The notes beneath the pieces were generated by a model. The model saw only the letters and a list, made by a program, of their open reading frames with translations, was not told the DNA's origin and ran no database searches. 64,000 nucleotides of DNA from JAIRNF01 sp031551125. Lineage in GTDB: Bacteria > Bacteroidota > Bacteroidia > Bacteroidales > UBA932. The translations under genes were made by a program, and so were the position numbers. Where the stretch lies: positions 124,001 through 188,000 of the forward strand of contig JAVBOB010000001.1 in the NCBI GenBank assembly GCA_031551125.1, written 5' to 3'. Shown here piece by piece: positions 8,204-17,033 of the stretch; the stretch's first letter is position 1, and each line of letters opens with the position of its first letter.

Positions 8204-8995
8204 ATGGCAAAAATTATTGCAATCGCAAACCAAAAGGGAGGAGTAGGAAAAACTACTACCGCAATTAATTTGGCGGCCAGCTTGGCTATTTTGGAGAATA
8301 GGGTTTTGCTTGTTGATGCCGACCCTCAGGCCAACTCAACATCTGGCTTTGGTTTTGACTTGAAGAACGTAAAGACAAGTGTTTACGAGTGCTTGATAGA
8401 CAAAGTTAACCCGAAGGATGCGGTACTTAGTACGGAGATAAAAGGATTAGACCTTATCCCATCACATATTGATTTGGTTGGTGCTGAAATTGAAATGGTT
8501 AAGCTTCCCAACCGTGAGCAAATGCTGAAGCAGACGTTAGACAAGCTGCGGGAGGATTATGATTATATTCTGATTGACTGTTCTCCTTCACTGGGACTTA
8601 TTACAGTTAACTCGCTTACTGCGGCAGATTCGGTAATGATACCTGTACAGTGTGAGTACTTTGCTCTTGAAGGGTTAGGTAAGCTGCTAAATACCATAAA
8701 GCTTATACAGTCAAGGCTTAACATGCATTTGAGCATAGAAGGATTTTTACTTACCATGTATGATGCCCGTTTGCGTTTGGCAAATCAAGTGGTAGAAGAA
8801 GTGCGCAAGCATTTTCAGGATATGGTATTTCAAACCATCGTTCAGCGTAACGTAAAGTTGGGCGAGTCTCCCTCATACGGTAAGCCGGTTATACTATATG
8901 ACGCCGGTTCTATAGGCGCTTCTAACTACCTTAATTTGGCAAAAGAGGTAATTCAACGAAATACCCCAAAACAGGAAGAAAAACAAAAAAAGTAA
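8204..8995 (+). CDS. parA: ParA/Soj chromosome-partitioning ATPase
   Basis: The 263-residue ParA-family ATPase carries the deviant Walker A motif QKGGVGKTTTAINLA (residues 10-24), LLVDADPQANSTSGFG, and the Walker B-like DYILIDCSPSLGLITVNSL. It uses ATP to segregate ParB-bound origin regions. The absence of an N-terminal DNA-binding domain marks it as the short chromosomal Soj type. parB begins 39 bp downstream on the same strand, the standard pair. I found no convincing parS palindrome (TGTTTCACGTGAAACA-like) in the window. Confidence 0.95.
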   Translation: MAKIIAIANQKGGVGKTTTAINLAASLAILENRVLLVDADPQANSTSGFGFDLKNVKTSVYECLIDKVNPKDAVLSTEIKGLDLIPSHIDLVGAEIEMVKLPNREQMLKQTLDKLREDYDYILIDCSPSLGLITVNSLTAADSVMIPVQCEYFALEGLGKLLNTIKLIQSRLNMHLSIEGFLLTMYDARLRLANQVVEEVRKHFQDMVFQTIVQRNVKLGESPSYGKPVILYDAGSIGASNYLNLAKEVIQRNTPKQEEKQKK

Positions 8996-9034
8996 ATAAC
9001 ACAGTACGCTAAACCCATTATCAGTACTACAACA

Positions 9035-9952
9035 ATGGCAAAAAAAACAGCTTTAGGTCGTGGCCTCGGTGCGTTGATTGAGGATTCGACAACCGAAACA
9101 AGACGGCCTGATGACGAACGTAGCGGTGTTGACGGTATTGCCGAAATCAGCATCGATAGCATAGAGGTAAACCCCTACCAGCCACGTACCTATTTTAATG
9201 AAGATGCGCTTGATGAGCTAGCAAAATCTATTGAAAAGCACGGTATAATTCAACCAATAACCGTTCGCCAGCTTGATAACGGAATGTACCAAATTATCAG
9301 CGGGGAACGCCGGTTCAGGGCATCTCGCCGTGCCGGGCTACAGACTATTCCGGCGTATGTGCGTACTGCCAACGATCAGGGAATGCTGGAAATGGCGCTG
9401 ATTGAAAACATACAGCGAGAAGACCTTGACGCAATAGAGGTAGCCATTAGCTACCAGCGCTTGATTGACGAGTGTAGCTTAACGCAGGAGCTGTTAAGCG
9501 CACAGGTTGGTAAAAAGCGTGCCACTATTTCCAACTACCTTCGCCTACTAAAGCTTCCGGCAGAGCTGCAGCTGAGCATTCGTGAGCGTAAGCTTTCTAT
9601 GGGGCATGCACGCGCTATTCTCGCGGTGGAGGATGAGAAGCAGCAGCTTGAAATAGGAAAGCGAGTTATTGCTGAAGATTTGTCGGTAAGGCAGGTAGAG
9701 GAGCTTATTCGGAAGGCTAACGAACCGAAGGTTGTTAAGCTCCCAAAGCCGGTTGTAGTTGAGGCGGAAGAGGAAGAAGAAGAGCTGCCTGAAAGCTACT
9801 GTAAGCTTGTTGAGCATCTTGAAAGCTATTTTAATAGTAACATTAGCATTGAAAGAAGCAGCAATGGTGAGGGCAAAATTATCATCAGCTTTGATTCTGA
9901 CGATGAGGTAAACCAGTTTATTGACCGTTTAGCACAAGGGAACAAGGAGTAG
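9035..9952 (+). CDS. parB: ParB/Spo0J chromosome-partitioning protein
   Basis: The 305-residue ParB-family protein is a CTP-dependent clamp that loads at parS sites. It begins with the typical ALGRGLGALI, then the N-terminal catalytic domain with VNPYQPRTYFNEDAL and IISGERRFRASRRAG (phosphate-binding residues). A helix-turn-helix follows in LTQELLSAQVGKKRATISNYLRLLKLP (split across helices), and then a C-terminal dimerisation region. An acidic linker (VEAEEEEEELPES) separates the last domain. It follows parA by 39 bp, and the next gene starts 4 bp after its stop, so the DUF5683 gene is probably co-transcribed. Confidence 0.95.
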   Translation: MAKKTALGRGLGALIEDSTTETRRPDDERSGVDGIAEISIDSIEVNPYQPRTYFNEDALDELAKSIEKHGIIQPITVRQLDNGMYQIISGERRFRASRRAGLQTIPAYVRTANDQGMLEMALIENIQREDLDAIEVAISYQRLIDECSLTQELLSAQVGKKRATISNYLRLLKLPAELQLSIRERKLSMGHARAILAVEDEKQQLEIGKRVIAEDLSVRQVEELIRKANEPKVVKLPKPVVVEAEEEEEELPESYCKLVEHLESYFNSNISIERSSNGEGKIIISFDSDDEVNQFIDRLAQGNKE

Positions 9953-9956
9953 CCAA

Positions 9957-10859
9957 GTGAAGAAACAGCTACTATATAGAGCTTGTATGTTTGTAACGCT
10001 GTTGCTATGCCAGCTGCATACTTCGGCGCAAGGAAAAAATTTCATTAGAGGATTGAGAGGTGAAGATTCTCTCTCGGTAGATAGGGTTTGGTTAGGTAGC
10101 ATGATAGTTCCGGGCTACGGACAGGCGTACAACCGGCAGTACTGGAAAATTCCTGTTATATACGCCGGAATGGGGTCAATGGCCTACTTGGGTTACCACT
10201 TTAACGATAAGCAGCAGGATGCCTGGAACGTTTACCAGAATGCCATTGCACAGTCTGCACCCGATGCTACTATTGCCAGCTTAAAAGATACGTACAACAG
10301 CTACCGAACCCAACGAAACTTAGCATACGTGGGTGCAGCCCTATTTTACGTGGGAGGCGCGTTGGATGCCGTGTACCAGTACAAAACTACAAAACCTATT
10401 GTGCCTGCAAAGCCAACTATATACTCTACGCTAGTACCCGGTTTAGGTCAAATATACAACGGCGAATACTGGAAAGTTCCCATTGTATATGGGGGTCTTG
10501 CGTTTTGCGGCTACCTTATTAACTTCAATAACGTACAGTATCATCGGTATCGTGATGCCTACAATGATGTATCAAACAAAATCCCCGATGAGTTTAACGG
10601 ACAATTTTCAGCCAGCGACTTAAAGTATTTTCGCGATGGCTACCGTCGTAACCGCGACTACAGTATTTTGGTTACAGGGCTCATATATGTACTGAACATT
10701 GTTGATGCTCACGTGTTTGCTCATTTAGCAGACTATGATGTAAGTGATAACCTCTCCATGAGGTTTGAGCCTACCTTATTTACCAACCAAACCTTTGCAG
10801 TAAACCCCAATAATTTTACCCCCTCTGTTGGGTTTAACTTAACAATAACCCTAAAATAG
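9957..10859 (+). CDS. DUF5683-like envelope protein
   Basis: The 300-residue protein starts at a GTG 4 bp after parB. It has a signal peptide (LYRACMFVTLLLCQLHTSAQ). Two similar halves follow, each with the pattern S-x-x-x-PG-x-GQ-x-YN-x-x-YWK-x-P: MIVPGYGQAYNRQYWKIPVI at about residues 50-70, and TLVPGLGQIYNGEYWKVPIV at about 160-180. Several hydrophobic segments are present. This duplicated motif is characteristic of DUF5683 proteins commonly encoded just after parB in Bacteroidota. The function is unknown. The next gene, a lytic transglycosylase, starts 6 bp downstream, suggesting an envelope or cell-division link with the parAB operon. Confidence 0.8.
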   Translation: MKKQLLYRACMFVTLLLCQLHTSAQGKNFIRGLRGEDSLSVDRVWLGSMIVPGYGQAYNRQYWKIPVIYAGMGSMAYLGYHFNDKQQDAWNVYQNAIAQSAPDATIASLKDTYNSYRTQRNLAYVGAALFYVGGALDAVYQYKTTKPIVPAKPTIYSTLVPGLGQIYNGEYWKVPIVYGGLAFCGYLINFNNVQYHRYRDAYNDVSNKIPDEFNGQFSASDLKYFRDGYRRNRDYSILVTGLIYVLNIVDAHVFAHLADYDVSDNLSMRFEPTLFTNQTFAVNPNNFTPSVGFNLTITLK

Positions 10860-10865
10860 CGAACG

Positions 10866-12146
10866 ATGAAAATAGTACGATTTATCGGAATAGCCTGCCT
10901 TGCCGCCCTTGCGCTGCCAATAGCGGGGATAGCTCAAGGGAGTGACCGTGAAAACGACGATGAAAAGCGTTACGAGAAGCACAAAGAAAAACCACATCTA
11001 AATATTGATAGCCTTCTTACGGTGTACTACATGCAACGCGAGCTGGGTGATAGCATTATCTATCCTGATTTGGACTCATCAGATGCCATGCCCATTGCAG
11101 ATTTGCCCGACTCGGTTTACATTGCTCGTTTAGGTAAAATAGTTTCGCCCGTAAATCTTCCTTACAACGATGTTATTCGTAGATGCATCATAGGCTATAC
11201 GCAAAAGTGGAAAAAGAAGTCGGAATTGATTCTTGGTTTAGCGGAATACTACATGCCCTACTTTGAGGAAATTTTTGATATGTATAACCTTCCGTTGGAG
11301 CTAAGAGCTATGGCTGTTATTGAATCGGGCTTAGACCCTGTTGCCGTATCGCGAGCTAAAGCTACAGGTATGTGGCAGTTTATGTATCGTACCGGAAAGC
11401 AGTATAACCTCAACGTAACCTCATACGTAGATGACAGATGTGATCCTATTGCTTCTGCGCATGCTGCGGCAAAATACCTAAGAGATTTGTATAATATTTT
11501 TGGTGATTGGACCTTAGCCATTGCTGCATATAACTGTGGTGACGGCAACGTAAGAAAAGCTATTCGTCGTGCCGATGGAAAGCGAGACTACTGGGCTATA
11601 TATCCCTATCTTCCACGTGAGACCAGAAGCTATGTTCCGCTTTTTATTGGTGCTACCTATATGCTTAACTACTACAAGGAGCATAACCTGCGCCCCATAA
11701 ACGCCGGGAAGCCTATACAGACAGATACCATTATGGTAAACCAAATGTTGCACTTTGAGCAAATAGCATCGGTAATTGATATTCCCGTTGATGTGCTGCG
11801 CAGCCTTAACCCGCAGTATAAGAAAGATGTTATTCCCGGTAAGGAAAAACCTTACGCGCTTCGTTTGCCATACAACTATACAACGGCATTTATCGACAAC
11901 GAAAAGGAGATATACAGCTATAAGGATTCTACCTACTTTAATCCTAAAACGCTGGCAGCTATTGCTTCGTCCTCTACAGCTGGCTCCGGTAATGGAAAAG
12001 CTACTATCCATAAGGTAGTAAAGGGTGATACGCCCGGCTCTATTGCTAAACGATACGGTGTAAAGCTTGCCGATCTTAGGGATTGGAACAACCTTGGCAG
12101 CAAAAGCGTTATTCGTATTGGACAAAAGCTCTCTATCTATAAGTAG
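10866..12146 (+). CDS. MltD-like membrane-bound lytic transglycosylase with LysM
   Basis: The 426-residue murein lytic transglycosylase cleaves the glycan backbone of peptidoglycan to 1,6-anhydro products. It has a signal peptide (residues 1-23). An SLT domain spans about residues 130-270, with the catalytic Glu153 in MAVIESGLDPVAVSRAKATG, then MWQFMYRTGKQYNL and LAIAAYNCGDGNV. A C-terminal LysM domain is at about 380-426 (HKVVKGDTPGSIAKRYGVKL and IRIGQKLSIYK). It is the last gene of the apparent parA-parB-DUF5683-mltD run and is followed by a terminator. The arrangement parAB-DUF5683-MltD is common in Bacteroidota. Confidence 0.92.
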   Translation: MKIVRFIGIACLAALALPIAGIAQGSDRENDDEKRYEKHKEKPHLNIDSLLTVYYMQRELGDSIIYPDLDSSDAMPIADLPDSVYIARLGKIVSPVNLPYNDVIRRCIIGYTQKWKKKSELILGLAEYYMPYFEEIFDMYNLPLELRAMAVIESGLDPVAVSRAKATGMWQFMYRTGKQYNLNVTSYVDDRCDPIASAHAAAKYLRDLYNIFGDWTLAIAAYNCGDGNVRKAIRRADGKRDYWAIYPYLPRETRSYVPLFIGATYMLNYYKEHNLRPINAGKPIQTDTIMVNQMLHFEQIASVIDIPVDVLRSLNPQYKKDVIPGKEKPYALRLPYNYTTAFIDNEKEIYSYKDSTYFNPKTLAAIASSSTAGSGNGKATIHKVVKGDTPGSIAKRYGVKLADLRDWNNLGSKSVIRIGQKLSIYK

Positions 12147-12174
12147 TAGAACGGTAGAAGGTAGATAAAAAAAT

Positions 12175-12211
12175 AGACCTAGCGGGTTTTTGAAACTTGC
12201 TAGGTCTTTTG
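12175..12211 (+). terminator. Terminator after the lytic transglycosylase gene (AGGTTTT-core palindrome family)
   Basis: AGACCTAGC (12175-12183) pairs with GCTAGGTCT (12199-12207), with extra G-T pairs inside, and is followed by TTTTG. It closely resembles the hairpin after clpX (25452-25480) and the palindrome at 37100-37133, so it may be a member of a dispersed palindrome family that serves as a terminator. Confidence 0.7.
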
Positions 12212-12239
12212 TTAAGTAGAAGTCTTGGTTTATTTACTT

Positions 12240-13148
12240 ATGAGGAAGTTGCAACGACTTGAAGCGAAAAAATGTATATACACCACACCAATAGAGATTG
12301 CTAAGGAGTGGATATACCCTCACATGCGCGGTTCATCCATACGCAAGCTTGATGATAAGAAGCTTGTTATCCGAAAAACGACGTTTAATATTATTGTTTT
12401 TGCATTCGGAATGATGTGGTTAGGTATATACATGTATGCAATGTTCGGAAATTGCTACAAATTGCACAAGGAAATAAAAGAGATAAAAGCATACAATACA
12501 GCAAAAGAGCAGAAGATAAAAGCATATTACGACTATAATTGGCCTGATTTCATTGGACGCCAAGCCCAACTTTATAATGAAGTAGGTGAGGATCAATATA
12601 AAAAAGAATATCTTGAAAAAACAAGATTGCCTTTCCCCCTAATACTTCTCATTCAGCTAATGCTATTCAGCTCCATTTTTTTGCTCAACATTTCTCGCCC
12701 CCGTATTCGCAAATTTGTATTTAATAGAGAAAAGGGGCTTCTAAGTTATCCCGGATTTATGGGGTTCAGGCGTATAACCATTCCTTTCTCCGAGGCTGTT
12801 TTTACATATACTCGTATTGGCGCATTTATGGCTAAGGAGGGTAACAGCCTAGCCATTGTACACCCCAACGGGTTGACAGCATCAGTTATAGATCAGGCAC
12901 ATATTTCCAGTTTTTTATCTTTATACGTGTGGTACATGGACAAAAATCGACCACTGCCTCCGGGTACCGCCTTTGACTCTTATCGAGTTGCCGACTATCT
13001 TCGGCGTTATCACGAAGGGTTTCCGGCTCCATTATTCCCATCAGCCATTGATATAGCAGAGTACAGTTATACTCCTAAGCGTGCTGATTTTATTAGTGAT
13101 GCAGAATATCAAGCGTATTTGGATTATGCGCGGAAATGTAGCGTATGA
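12240..13148 (+). CDS. Unknown membrane protein with two transmembrane helices
   Basis: I do not recognise this 302-residue protein with certainty. Starting at the ATG at 12240, it has about 45 polar residues, a helix near residues 47-65 (FNIIVFAFGMMWLGIYMYAM), a charged loop (about 70-130) and a second helix (PLILLIQLMLFSSIFLL, about 135-152). The remaining 150 residues form a cytoplasmic-looking domain. The C-terminal segments FVFNREKGLLSYPGF, ITIPFSEAVF and MDKNRPLPPGTAFDSYR faintly resemble DUF6708-type proteins, some of which sit near type VI secretion genes, but no such genes are visible here. It is isolated between a terminator and a REP-like repeat. A TTG at 12225 in the same frame is a less likely start. 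Confidence 0.6.
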   Translation: MRKLQRLEAKKCIYTTPIEIAKEWIYPHMRGSSIRKLDDKKLVIRKTTFNIIVFAFGMMWLGIYMYAMFGNCYKLHKEIKEIKAYNTAKEQKIKAYYDYNWPDFIGRQAQLYNEVGEDQYKKEYLEKTRLPFPLILLIQLMLFSSIFLLNISRPRIRKFVFNREKGLLSYPGFMGFRRITIPFSEAVFTYTRIGAFMAKEGNSLAIVHPNGLTASVIDQAHISSFLSLYVWYMDKNRPLPPGTAFDSYRVADYLRRYHEGFPAPLFPSAIDIAEYSYTPKRADFISDAEYQAYLDYARKCSV

Positions 13149-13184
13149 AAATCGCTTAGCCTGAAATAGAGCCTAGCAGATCTA

Positions 13185-13247
13185 CGTCATTGCGAGCGAA
13201 GCAATCTACTTATTTCAAGAGATTGCTTCGCTTCGCTCGCAATGACG
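13185..13247. repeat. REP-like palindrome, copy 1
   Basis: CGTCATTGCGAGCGAAGCAA (from 13185) is mirrored by TTGCTTCGCTTCGCTCGCAA and TGACG (ending 13247), with a short TACTTATTTCA loop. It is one of seven full copies of the same inverted repeat in the window (13.2, 18.5, 30.3, 35.4, 38.6, 39.4 and 43.6 kb), all between genes. Confidence 0.9.
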
Positions 13248-13321
13248 ATTCTTAGGCCAGCTATACACAAACCTCAAATCGTAAGAAATGAGAGCTATTT
13301 TATACTAGCTAGCGCTAATGT

Positions 13322-13837
13322 TTACTTTTCCTCTTTAAACCACTCTTTATACATCAGGTAGCCTTCGGCATTTTTCTTCACCATCTCAATAGATTTGGCA
13401 TCGGTTCCTTTTACCTTTTTAGCCGGAACCCCTGCATATACACCGGGTTCGAGTACCTCGTTGCTTAGCACCAGCGCTCCGGCGGCAATAATGGTATTAT
13501 CGGGAATAACCGCGTTATCCATAAGTATGGCGCCCATACCGATAAGCACGTTGCTGCCAACCTTTGCTCCGTGTATAACGGCGTTATGGCCAACAGAAAC
13601 ATCATTGCCAATTTCTACTATCGAGCGGTTGTAAAGCGTATGAAGCACAGCACCATCCTGAATATTTACGCGGCTGCCTATGCGTATGGAGTTAACATCA
13701 CCACGTAGTATGGCGCCGTACCAAATGCTACAATCATCGCCCATCACTACATCTCCAATGATGACGGCGGTTTCGGCAAGAAAACAATTTTTGCCGATTA
13801 CAGGGTCTATATTTCTTACAGGTCTTACTAAAGCCAT
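13322..13837 (-). CDS. Gamma-carbonic anhydrase-like hexapeptide-repeat protein
   Basis: The 171-residue protein is a left-handed beta-helix of the gamma-carbonic anhydrase/YrdA/PaaY type. Hexapeptide repeats are visible from about residue 15 to 130 (IGDVVMGDDCSIWYGAILRG, SIRIGSRVNIQDGAVLH, VSVGHNAVIHGAKVGSNVLI). The family's likely metal-binding His residues are visible in AVLHTLYN, VGHNAVIHG. Catalysis is not certain because many homologues are inactive. I prefer the start MALVRPVRNIDP at 13837 over an ATG 21 bases upstream: a -7 box (TATCTTTG, 13856-13863, minus) lies just before it and that position is typical for the family. Confidence 0.88.
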   Translation of the reverse strand: MALVRPVRNIDPVIGKNCFLAETAVIIGDVVMGDDCSIWYGAILRGDVNSIRIGSRVNIQDGAVLHTLYNRSIVEIGNDVSVGHNAVIHGAKVGSNVLIGMGAILMDNAVIPDNTIIAAGALVLSNEVLEPGVYAGVPAKKVKGTDAKSIEMVKKNAEGYLMYKEWFKEEK

Positions 13838-13855
13838 TTTTATCAATTTAAGAAA

Positions 13856-13863
13856 CAAAGATA
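13856..13863 (-). promoter_or_regulatory. -7 promoter box for the gamma-carbonic anhydrase-like gene
   Basis: TATCTTTG on the minus strand fits TAnnTTTG and is 18 bp before the ATG at 13837. It overlaps the alternative upstream ATG at 13858, which supports the shorter start. No clear -33 TTG is seen. Confidence 0.4.
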
Positions 13864-13941
13864 AAACAAAAAAGAGGTAAAAAGGGTAAAAATCATTCTC
13901 TAAAACATTCTAAATAAAACCTTAGTTTGGTAAATAAAGGC

Positions 13942-13949
13942 TAGATTTG
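13942..13949 (+). promoter_or_regulatory. -7 promoter box for korA-korB
   Basis: TAGATTTG fits TAnnTTTG and is 57 bp before the korA ATG at 14007. A TTTG at 13926-13929 is too close (12 bp) to be a standard -33 element, so only the -7 match is supported. Confidence 0.35.
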
Positions 13950-14006
13950 CCCAGTTTTTGTATGGAAAAATAATATTGAAGACAATAATACACTAATCAA
14001 ACTGTT

Positions 14007-15857
14007 ATGAGCAATCACAATTGTGTGGAAATTGAAGATGTAGTCATTCGATTTTCCGGCGATTCGGGCGATGGGATGCAGCTTACAGGTACACTGTTTG
14101 CCGATACTGTTTCTCTTGTCGGAAACGGCGTATCTACATTTCCCGATTATCCTGCCGAAATTCGTGCTCCACAAGGAACGGTGGCGGGGGTTTCCGGTTT
14201 CCAGCTTCACTTCGGAAGCGGAGAGGTAAGAACTCCGGGAGACTACTGCGATGTTCTTGTTGCGATGAATCCGGCTGCACTGAAAGCTAACGCAAAGTGG
14301 GTGAAGCCCGTTGCTACCATTATTCTCGATGCTGATGCATTTGACGAAAAGGGTATTCAACGTGCAGGTTTCAAAACGCTTGATCCCATTAAGGAGTTAG
14401 GCTTAGAAACACGCAATGTTATACACTCGCCCATTACTACGCTTACCAAGGAAAGCTTGAAGGAAAGCGGGTTAGATAATAAGGCGATTGTTCGTAGCAA
14501 GAATATGTTTGCCTTGGGCATGTGCTACTTCATGTTCAGCGAACCGCTAAACTTTACCGAAAAATACTTCGAAAAGAAGTTTAAGAAAAAACCGGAGCTG
14601 ATTGAAACCAACAAGAAGGTTTTAAGAGACGGTTACAACTACGCTTCGAATATTCACGCATCATCAAATATCTATAAAGTTTCTGCAAGCGAGAAGAAGG
14701 AGAAGGGTGTTTACCGCACCATTAGCGGAAACCAAGCTACGGCATGGGGCTTTATTGCTGCCGCTGAGAAGGCTAACCTTCCCTTGTTCTGCGGCTCATA
14801 TCCTATTACGCCGGCAACCACCATTCTTGAAGAGCTTGCCGCCCGTAAAGACTTAGGCGTAAAAACGCTTCAGGCAGAAGATGAAATTGCAGGTATCTGT
14901 ACTGCTATTGGTGCAGCCTTTGCCGGAAACTTTGCCGTAACTACTACTTCAGGGCCCGGTCTATCGCTGAAATCAGAAGCTATAGGCTTAGCGGTAATGA
15001 CAGAACTACCCTTGGTTATAGTGGATGTTCAACGTGGTGGCCCCTCAACCGGATTGCCCACCAAGACCGAACAGTCGGATTTACTACAAGCGTTATACGG
15101 TCGTAACGGTGAGTGCCCGCTAATTGTTATAGCGGCAAGCACTCCGTCAAACTGTTTCGACTATGCGTTTTGGGCAGGTAAGCTGGCGTTGGAGCACATG
15201 ACTCCCGTAATACTACTTACCGATGGCTTTATTGCTAACGGTTCTGAGCCTTGGAAGATTCCTTCTATGAGCGATTTTCCGGTTATCAATCCGCCCCTAG
15301 TGCCGGAGGGAACAGAAGGTTTCAAACCTTATGCTCGTGACGAAAAGCGCTTAGCGCGTCGTTGGGCTGTTCCCGGAACAAAAGGATTGGAGCACCGTAT
15401 TGGTGGTTTGGAAAAAGACTTCCTTACAGGTAGTGCATCTACTGACCCCGATAACCACCAACGCATGGTTGAAATTCGTGCAGCGAAAGTTGCCCGTGTA
15501 CAAGATTTTATCCCTAAGCAAGAAGTGTTTGGTGATGAGAAAGGCGATTTATTGGTAGTAGGCTGGGGTGGTACGTATGGTCACTTATACACCGCGGTGA
15601 AGGAGTTGCGCAGTAAGGGTAAGAGCGTTAGCTTGGCACACTTTAGCTACATTAATCCGCTGCCCAAAAATACGGAAGAGTTGCTGAAGCGCTACAAAAA
15701 AGTGGTGGTATGCGAGCTTAACATGGGGCAGTTTGTAAAATACTTACGCTCTAGCTTCCCTGCAATTGAGCTGTTGCAGTATAATAAAGCACAAGGTTTG
15801 CCGTTCACGGTAACCGAGCTTGTTCAAAACTTTAATCAAATTTTGGAGGCTAAGTAA
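14007..15857 (+). CDS. korA: 2-oxoglutarate:ferredoxin oxidoreductase subunit alpha (gamma-alpha fusion)
   Basis: The 616-residue subunit oxidises 2-oxoglutarate to succinyl-CoA together with KorB, passing electrons to ferredoxin. The N-terminal ~190 residues are the gamma domain (VIRFSGDSGDGMQLTGTLFA, YPAEIRAPQGTVAGVSGFQL). From about residue 230 the alpha (pyrimidine-binding) domain follows, with TISGNQATAWGFIAAAEKA, FCGSYPITPATTILEELA, TTSGPGLSLKSEAIGLAVM and DVQRGGPSTGLPTKTEQSDL. The gamma-alpha fusion without 4Fe-4S ferredoxin motifs is the usual two-subunit KorAB form. korB starts 2 bp after the stop. Substrate preference for 2-oxoglutarate over other 2-oxoacids is inferred from overall similarity. 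Confidence 0.93.
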   Translation: MSNHNCVEIEDVVIRFSGDSGDGMQLTGTLFADTVSLVGNGVSTFPDYPAEIRAPQGTVAGVSGFQLHFGSGEVRTPGDYCDVLVAMNPAALKANAKWVKPVATIILDADAFDEKGIQRAGFKTLDPIKELGLETRNVIHSPITTLTKESLKESGLDNKAIVRSKNMFALGMCYFMFSEPLNFTEKYFEKKFKKKPELIETNKKVLRDGYNYASNIHASSNIYKVSASEKKEKGVYRTISGNQATAWGFIAAAEKANLPLFCGSYPITPATTILEELAARKDLGVKTLQAEDEIAGICTAIGAAFAGNFAVTTTSGPGLSLKSEAIGLAVMTELPLVIVDVQRGGPSTGLPTKTEQSDLLQALYGRNGECPLIVIAASTPSNCFDYAFWAGKLALEHMTPVILLTDGFIANGSEPWKIPSMSDFPVINPPLVPEGTEGFKPYARDEKRLARRWAVPGTKGLEHRIGGLEKDFLTGSASTDPDNHQRMVEIRAAKVARVQDFIPKQEVFGDEKGDLLVVGWGGTYGHLYTAVKELRSKGKSVSLAHFSYINPLPKNTEELLKRYKKVVVCELNMGQFVKYLRSSFPAIELLQYNKAQGLPFTVTELVQNFNQILEAK

Positions 15858-15859
15858 TT

Positions 15860-16888
15860 ATGGCGACAAAATATACTCCGCAAGATTTTAAAAGTGAGCT
15901 GGAAGTAAAGTGGTGCCCCGGTTGTGGCGACCACGCTATTCTAGCATCGGTACAACGCGCGTTACCTGATGTTGCCGAACAGCTGAACTACGATAAGGAG
16001 CGTTTTACTTTCGTGTCCGGTATAGGTTGTTCATCACGCTTTCCGTACTACATGAATACCTTTGGGTTTCATAGTATTCACGGTCGTGCATCGGCTATTG
16101 CAACAGGTGTAAAGGTTGCCAACCCCAAGCTTAGCGTTTGGCAGGTAACCGGTGATGGTGATGCGCTGGCTATTGGCGGTAACCACTTCATCCACGCTAT
16201 ACGTCGTAATATCGACATCAACATTATGCTGTTTGATAACCAGATTTACGGGTTAACGAAAGGGCAGTATTCACCTACTTCAAAGCTGGGTTCGGTTACT
16301 AAAACTTCCCCCTTTGGAACGGTTGAACACCCCTTTACAGCAGGCGAATTGGTATTAGGTGCCAGAGGTACGTTCTTTGCCCGTTCACTGGATGTTGAGC
16401 TGAAGCTTACTTCCGAGTGTTTGATTGAAGCGGCAAAGCATGATGGAACTTCGGTTGTGGTTATTCTGCAAAACTGCGTTATTTTCAATGATGGTACGCA
16501 CTTTGAGTACTCTTCAAAAGATGTACGCGCTGACCGTACCATTGTTCTGCGCCACGGCCAACCGATGATTTACGGTGCTAACAACGATAAGGGCTTAGTT
16601 CTTGATATACAAAACATGTGCCTGAAGCCTGTAACCATTGGGGAGAACGGTATTACCGAAAAGGATATTTTAGTGCATAACGCGCAAAACCCCGACCCCG
16701 GTATCCACATGATGCTTATAAACATGAAGACTCCTGAATACCCCGTTGCGCTTGGCGTTATACGTGCGGTGAAGGATTCTACTTATGATGATAACGTTCG
16801 CGATCAGGTGCTCGAGGTACAAAAGAACCGTACCATAAAGAACGTTGACGAGCTATTGCATAGCGGTTCAACGTGGACGGTGGAATAG
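15860..16888 (+). CDS. korB: 2-oxoglutarate:ferredoxin oxidoreductase subunit beta
   Basis: The 342-residue thiamine diphosphate-binding subunit carries KWCPGCGDHAILASVQRA, SGIGCSSRFPYYMNTFGFH and the TPP/Mg motif VTGDGDALAIGGNHFIHA followed by NINIMLFDNQIYGLTKGQYS. The Cys residues in CPGCG and GCSS are typical ligands for the subunit's 4Fe-4S cluster. It is translationally close to korA (2-bp gap), so the two form one transcription unit. With glutamate dehydrogenase directly downstream, the trio would connect glutamate to succinyl-CoA and reduced ferredoxin. Confidence 0.95.
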   Translation: MATKYTPQDFKSELEVKWCPGCGDHAILASVQRALPDVAEQLNYDKERFTFVSGIGCSSRFPYYMNTFGFHSIHGRASAIATGVKVANPKLSVWQVTGDGDALAIGGNHFIHAIRRNIDINIMLFDNQIYGLTKGQYSPTSKLGSVTKTSPFGTVEHPFTAGELVLGARGTFFARSLDVELKLTSECLIEAAKHDGTSVVVILQNCVIFNDGTHFEYSSKDVRADRTIVLRHGQPMIYGANNDKGLVLDIQNMCLKPVTIGENGITEKDILVHNAQNPDPGIHMMLINMKTPEYPVALGVIRAVKDSTYDDNVRDQVLEVQKNRTIKNVDELLHSGSTWTVE

Positions 16889-17033
16889 ATGCCCCCTAAA
16901 TCCCCCGAAGGGGGACTTTAGTAAGCAACAAGTAGGTAAAAGCGAAATTCAATATTGAACAAATGCCTTACACAACTCCCCCTTTGGAGTTGGTGGGGCT
17001 TTCAATAAACTATAAACCAATTAATCTTATATC

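Noticed and set aside
8000..10900. parS centromere-like sites near parAB
   Set aside because: I looked for TGTTTCACGTGAAACA-like palindromes around parAB and elsewhere and saw none that fits; a motif scan of the full chromosome is needed.
11514..12125. A 203-codon open frame antisense to the lytic transglycosylase gene
   Set aside because: It lies fully within the SLT/LysM coding region, has no recognisable domain and no upstream promoter box.
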